DNA of 13,367 nucleotides from Acidobacteriota bacterium (GTDB taxonomy: Bacteria > Acidobacteriota > UBA4820 > DSQY01). The notes beneath the pieces were generated by a model, which was given only the letters and a program-made list of their open reading frames with translations, was not told the DNA's origin and searched no databases. How positions within the stretch are numbered: position 1 is the stretch's first letter; each line of letters begins with the position of its first letter. The stretch lies in contig JAKAJA010000017.1 of the NCBI GenBank assembly GCA_021814085.1, forward strand, positions 1 to 13,367, written 5' to 3'. The translations under genes and the position numbers were made by a program. Of the stretch, positions 13,265-13,367 are shown one piece after another.

Positions 13265-13367
13265 ATGGCGCTGCTCCTATTCGACATCGATGGCACCCTG
13301 ATCCGGCCCATGGGCCTGGGCAGGCGCGCCTTCGAAGAGGCCCTCCGAGAAATCCATGGCCGCGTGC
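13265..13367 (+). CDS. HAD-superfamily phosphatase, N-terminal fragment
   Basis: The ATG at 13265 opens a frame that runs off the right edge with 34 residues visible. It begins MALLLFDIDGTLIRP, the DxDGT motif I of haloacid dehalogenase-type phosphatases, with Asp7 as nucleophile and Asp9 as general acid. The following helix (GRRAFEEALREIHG) suggests the start of a helical cap domain, as in phosphoglycolate phosphatase and relatives. GAGGA about 8 bases upstream is a modest ribosome binding site. The substrate cannot be told from this fragment. It probably shares a transcript with the PilB/GspE-like gene, 57 bases upstream. Confidence 0.85.
   Translation, partial: MALLLFDIDGTLIRPMGLGRRAFEEALREIHGRV

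Overview
The window is GC-rich, densely coded chromosomal DNA from a Gram-negative (diderm) bacterium. An LpxH-type lipid A hydrolase, a LolA lipoprotein carrier and an RlpA lipoprotein all imply an outer membrane. The mix of genes and the degenerate PilB/GspE-like protein would suit Acidobacteriota or a related deep-branching phylum, but no rRNA or marker gene is present, so this placement is only an inference. I see no tRNA, rRNA, CRISPR array, prophage or insertion sequence.

Layout, left to right. (1) Minus strand: the 5' end of an exported protein (1-94) and a small [4Fe-4S] ferredoxin (259-492) with a good sigma70-type promoter. (2) Plus strand: an orphan NtrC-type sigma54 activator (640-1986). 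After a heptamer-repeat spacer comes a tight three-gene unit with overlapping ends: a TtcA-like tRNA thiolase (2113-2910), a four-helix membrane protein (2907-3410) and a small secreted protein (3397-3882). (3) A structured convergent spacer, then LpxH (minus, 3998-4714), divergent from a YjbQ-family gene (plus, 4872-5273). (4) A second heptamer-repeat spacer, then a six-gene minus-strand run read from right to left: icd, an unknown exported protein, purH, lolA, a small membrane protein and rlpA. It has overlapping ends at purH/lolA and at membrane protein/rlpA, and mixes central metabolism with envelope building. A strong promoter precedes icd. (5) Plus strand: a 617-aa PilB/GspE-like protein (11354-13207), a third heptamer repeat, and the start of a HAD-family phosphatase (13265 to the window end).

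Two observations stand out. The PilB/GspE-like protein has lost the Walker A lysine, the Walker B glutamate and the His-box histidine, yet keeps its zinc-binding cysteines and gains an eight-cysteine N-terminus, so it looks like a pseudo-ATPase. In addition, three spacers carry tandem 7-bp repeats of different sequence, each starting within a few bases of the stop codon of a plus-strand gene. Two of these are followed by a reverse-complement array with the same 7-bp period. A related 15-bp tandem repeat lies between icd and the next gene. Everything else is conventional housekeeping and envelope biology with a few proteins of unknown function.
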